Part shown: positions 62,370 through 64,000 of the stretch, piece after piece | How the letters are laid out: every line of letters begins with the position of its first letter | Position numbering within the stretch: position 1 is the first letter of the stretch | Translations under genes and position numbers: made by a program | NCBI RefSeq assembly: GCF_004804315.1 | Contig: NZ_SRXX01000007.1 | Coordinates: forward strand, 124,001-188,000 | Length of the DNA: 64,000 nucleotides | Source of the DNA: Flagellimonas onchidii | Lineage (GTDB): Bacteria > Bacteroidota > Bacteroidia > Flavobacteriales > Flavobacteriaceae | Reading direction: 5' to 3' | Notes under the pieces: model-generated | What the model was told of the DNA's origin: nothing | Databases searched by the model: none | Seen by the model: only the letters and a program-made list of their open reading frames with translations

Positions 62370-62460
62370 AAATCCTCGCAAAAAAGCTGTGCAAGGCATG
62401 GTGTTCGTTGAGGATTTTTTCTATTTGGTAAAAAATACATTGGGAAAATCCAGGATTTTC
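62370..62460 (+). promoter_or_regulatory. Structured greA leader with terminator-like hairpin and alternative pairing
   Basis: AATCCTC (62371-62377) can pair with GAGGATT (62410-62416), followed by a T-run: a terminator-like hairpin right at the expected transcript start. Downstream, GAAAATCC-A-GGATTTTC (62444-62460) is a perfect hairpin whose AAAATCC arm (62445-62451) can instead pair with GGATTTT (62412-62418) and break the first hairpin. This is an attenuator-like layout. Confidence 0.45.
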
Positions 62461-62492
62461 TTCGATGCTGTCTTGCATTAAAAAATGACGAT

Positions 62493-62969
62493 ATGAGCAA
62501 AGTATCTTATTATACGGCCGAAGGACTTAAAAAGTTAAAAGAGGAATTGAACCATCTAAAGGATGTGGAAAGACCTAAGGCATCCCAAGCCATTGCAGAA
62601 GCCAGGGATAAAGGAGATTTGTCTGAGAATGCTGAATATGATGCAGCCAAGGAGGCGCAGGGTCTTTTGGAAATGAAAATATCCAAGATGGAAGAAACAT
62701 TGTCCAATGCTAGGTTGATTGACGAATCTCAACTTGACACGTCAAAAGTGCTGGTACTTTCAACGGTTAAACTTAAAAATCAAGCCAATGGTATGGAGAT
62801 GAAATATACCTTGGTAGCAGAGAGTGAGGCTGATCTTAAAGCAGGAAAAATATCTGTTACCTCTCCAATAGGTAGGGGATTGTTGGGAAAATCGGTGGGA
62901 GATGTGGCGGAGATACAAGTGCCCAATGGAACCTTAAAGTTCGATGTTTTAGAAATCACTAGAGAATAG
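62493..62969 (+). CDS. greA: Transcription elongation factor GreA
   Basis: A 158-residue GreA that rescues backtracked RNA polymerase by stimulating its transcript cleavage. The N-terminal coiled coil has the acidic tip DLSENAEYDAAKEAQ that reaches the active site; the C-terminal FKBP-like domain contains SPIGRGLLGKSVGD. An ATG 9 bases upstream (62484) is open but less family-like. A terminator follows. The leader is long and structured. Confidence 0.97.
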   Translation: MSKVSYYTAEGLKKLKEELNHLKDVERPKASQAIAEARDKGDLSENAEYDAAKEAQGLLEMKISKMEETLSNARLIDESQLDTSKVLVLSTVKLKNQANGMEMKYTLVAESEADLKAGKISVTSPIGRGLLGKSVGDVAEIQVPNGTLKFDVLEITRE

Positions 62970-62991
62970 ACTTTACAAAATCGCTATATTT

Positions 62992-63020
62992 AATCCCGTC
63001 GAGAGACGGGATTTTTTTTT
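62992..63020 (+). terminator. Rho-independent terminator of greA
   Basis: Perfect 9-bp stem AATCCCGTC / GACGGGATT with a GAGA loop and a nine-base T-run, 22 bases after the greA stop. Confidence 0.9.
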
Positions 63021-63043
63021 GAACCTACCAAACTAACACCGAC

Positions 63044-63436
63044 ATGTCAAGTATTTTTACCAAAATCATCAATGGCGAGATTCCTTGTTACAAAATCGCT
63101 GAAGACGAGGATAATTTTGCTTTTTTGGACATTAACCCGAATGCAAAAGGGCATACTTTGTGTATTCCTAAAAAGGAAGTGGATAAAATCATGGATCTTG
63201 ATGAGGTTTCGTATATGAAGTTAATGGCATTTTCTAGAAAAGTTGGAAAGGCCATAGAGGCAGCGGTACCTTGCAATAGGGTTGGAATGTCCATTATTGG
63301 TCTTGAAGTTCCCCATGTGCATGTACATATGATTCCTCTACAAAGCATGAAAAATGCCACATTTCAGCACAAGGAGACTTTAACTCAGGAGGAATTTGAG
63401 AAAACGGCTATGGAAATTAGGGGGTTTCTTAAATAA
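63044..63436 (+). CDS. HIT-family hydrolase (HinT-like)
   Basis: A 130-residue histidine-triad protein of the HinT branch. The catalytic motif HVHVHM (His91, His93, His95, in VPHVHVHMIP) and the N-terminal SIFTKIINGEIPCYKIAEDE are canonical. It hydrolyses adenosine phosphoramidates and aminoacyl-AMP-like compounds. It begins 24 bases after the greA terminator without a clear -7 box. Its last 8 bases overlap the convergent zinc-ribbon gene. Confidence 0.95.
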   Translation: MSSIFTKIINGEIPCYKIAEDEDNFAFLDINPNAKGHTLCIPKKEVDKIMDLDEVSYMKLMAFSRKVGKAIEAAVPCNRVGMSIIGLEVPHVHVHMIPLQSMKNATFQHKETLTQEEFEKTAMEIRGFLK

Positions 63437-63779
63437 AACCTTCTAAATAGAAATAGATAAATGCAGAAACCGCACCGATAAAAAGAATCAACAAAACAAA
63501 GAATAGTGTGGTGAATCTTACCGAAGGTCTGTCTGGTGTAACCAATTTATTATAATAATCAAAAACCCGTTCAATATCTTCGGTCCAGTTTACAGGATAA
63601 ATTACTGAATAGCATTTTCTACATTTTATTTCGTGGATAACATCGCCTGTGGTCCTATGAAAGAAAGGATTGTAGGTATGTTTTTGGTAAAAAGAGAGTT
63701 TTAAGTCCTGGTTAAAACATTCAGGACAATTGTTGGTCAGCTCTGCTTCTTTGATGGCAATTCTTTTTTCCTTGGCCAT
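63429..63779 (-). CDS. Zinc-ribbon membrane protein of unknown function
   Basis: A 116-residue protein. Two CxxC pairs (Cys18/Cys21 and Cys53/Cys56) form a zinc ribbon in the cytoplasmic N-terminal half, and one hydrophobic segment (about 90-113, FFVLLILFIGAVSAFIYFYL) near the C-terminus is a single membrane span. It is close to the histidine kinase gene (4 bases between them), suggesting an operon. No function is known to me. Confidence 0.78.
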   Translation of the reverse strand: MAKEKRIAIKEAELTNNCPECFNQDLKLSFYQKHTYNPFFHRTTGDVIHEIKCRKCYSVIYPVNWTEDIERVFDYYNKLVTPDRPSVRFTTLFFVLLILFIGAVSAFIYFYLEGFI

Positions 63780-63783
63780 AACC

Positions 63784-64000
63784 CTAACTGTTTGCTTTCA
63801 AGGAAATTTGCATGATTGTTCCTTCTTTACTTGACGAAAGTACTTTAATTTTTCCTTTATGGTACTCTTCCACAATTCTTTTAACAAGGGAAAGCCCCAA
63901 TCCCCAGCCTCGTTGTTTCGTGGTTACGCCTGGATTAAAAATGGATTGAAAATCACTTTTTGGGATTCCTCGACCCGTATCCGAAACCAAAATATTGACG
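63784..64000 (-). CDS. Sensor histidine kinase, C-terminal end of ATPase domain (5' end beyond window)
   Basis: The frame is open to the window edge. The visible 72 residues are the end of an HATPase_c domain: ILVSDTGRGIPKSDFQSIF (G1 box and F box), KQRGWGLGLSLVKRIVEEY (G2 box) and the final beta strand GTIMQISLK. It therefore encodes the ATP-binding end of a two-component sensor kinase whose dimerisation and sensor domains lie outside. It is followed by the zinc-ribbon gene, so the two may be co-transcribed. Confidence 0.9.
   Translation of the reverse strand, partial: VNILVSDTGRGIPKSDFQSIFNPGVTTKQRGWGLGLSLVKRIVEEYHKGKIKVLSSSKEGTIMQISLKANS

Overview
The window reads as about 64 kb of chromosome from a marine-type member of the Flavobacteriaceae (Bacteroidota). 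The evidence is: moderately low GC; gliding genes gldE and gldD in the order mutY-ssb-gldE-gldD; a DUF4270 lipoprotein; three TonB-dependent receptors; an atpD-atpC pair detached from the other ATP synthase genes; and many genes preceded by the Bacteroidota -7 box TAnnTTTG rather than by Shine-Dalgarno sites. The genus cannot be fixed from the window. No rRNA, tRNA, CRISPR array, insertion sequence or prophage was seen. Nearly everything is housekeeping or lineage-core, so the interest lies in intergenic structures and in proteins that have lost key residues.

Layout. 1-9.7 kb: a cysteine hydrolase cut by the window edge, xth, an aldo/keto reductase, an unknown secreted protein, radA, an unknown lipoprotein flanked by short repeats, an esterase-fold protein without its serine, and a panC-panD-flippase-like operon. 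9.7-14.4 kb: a half-length glycogen-synthase-like protein, DUF4270 and glmS. 14.6-19.4 kb: a TonB receptor, then atpD-atpC. 19.5-22.6 kb: a small HTH/DUF2975 pair with palindromic operators, a GNAT acetyltransferase and an M61 peptidase. 22.7-32.2 kb: a biotin region (bioF, DUF2007, bioD, bioA, a FabF-like ketosynthase, bioB), interrupted by a GT39 glycosyltransferase on the other strand and by an NfeD/flotillin pair. 32.2-39.3 kb: a JmjC-like protein, recX, rng, a 29-residue basic protein, an HU-type protein, mutY, ssb, gldE and gldD.

39.3-42 kb: a probable metal-handling operon with a Met-rich outer-membrane protein and a PepSY protein. 42-45.5 kb: an inactive/active pair of M16 peptidases. 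45.6-47 kb: DUF4199, rplU and rpmA. 47.2-51.1 kb: a TonB receptor with a beta-propeller phytase. 51-54.2 kb: a fold-III PLP enzyme, DUF1569 and ahcY. 54.2-61.9 kb: a phosphopantetheinyl transferase, then a thiamine-uptake locus (thiamine-binding protein, PnuC/PnuT, NadR-like kinase, DUF4301, and a TPP riboswitch in front of a TonB receptor), then a Gfo/Idh/MocA oxidoreductase. 61.9-64 kb: a degenerate Rieske-like lipoprotein, greA with a structured leader, a HIT protein, a zinc-ribbon membrane protein and the end of a histidine kinase.

The least explained structure is 57.85-58.43 kb, between DUF4301 and the TPP riboswitch. The element TTTGTGAC-N14-GGTGTCYAA occurs three times with exactly the same internal spacing, each time just after a terminator hairpin. 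Two copies are followed by short non-coding units that share a layout (a CTAG-containing palindrome, then GGTTGG, then a terminator). The third is followed by a 40-residue single-span membrane protein. This looks like three tandem short transcription units under one dedicated regulator, possibly an ECF sigma factor. That reading is inference.
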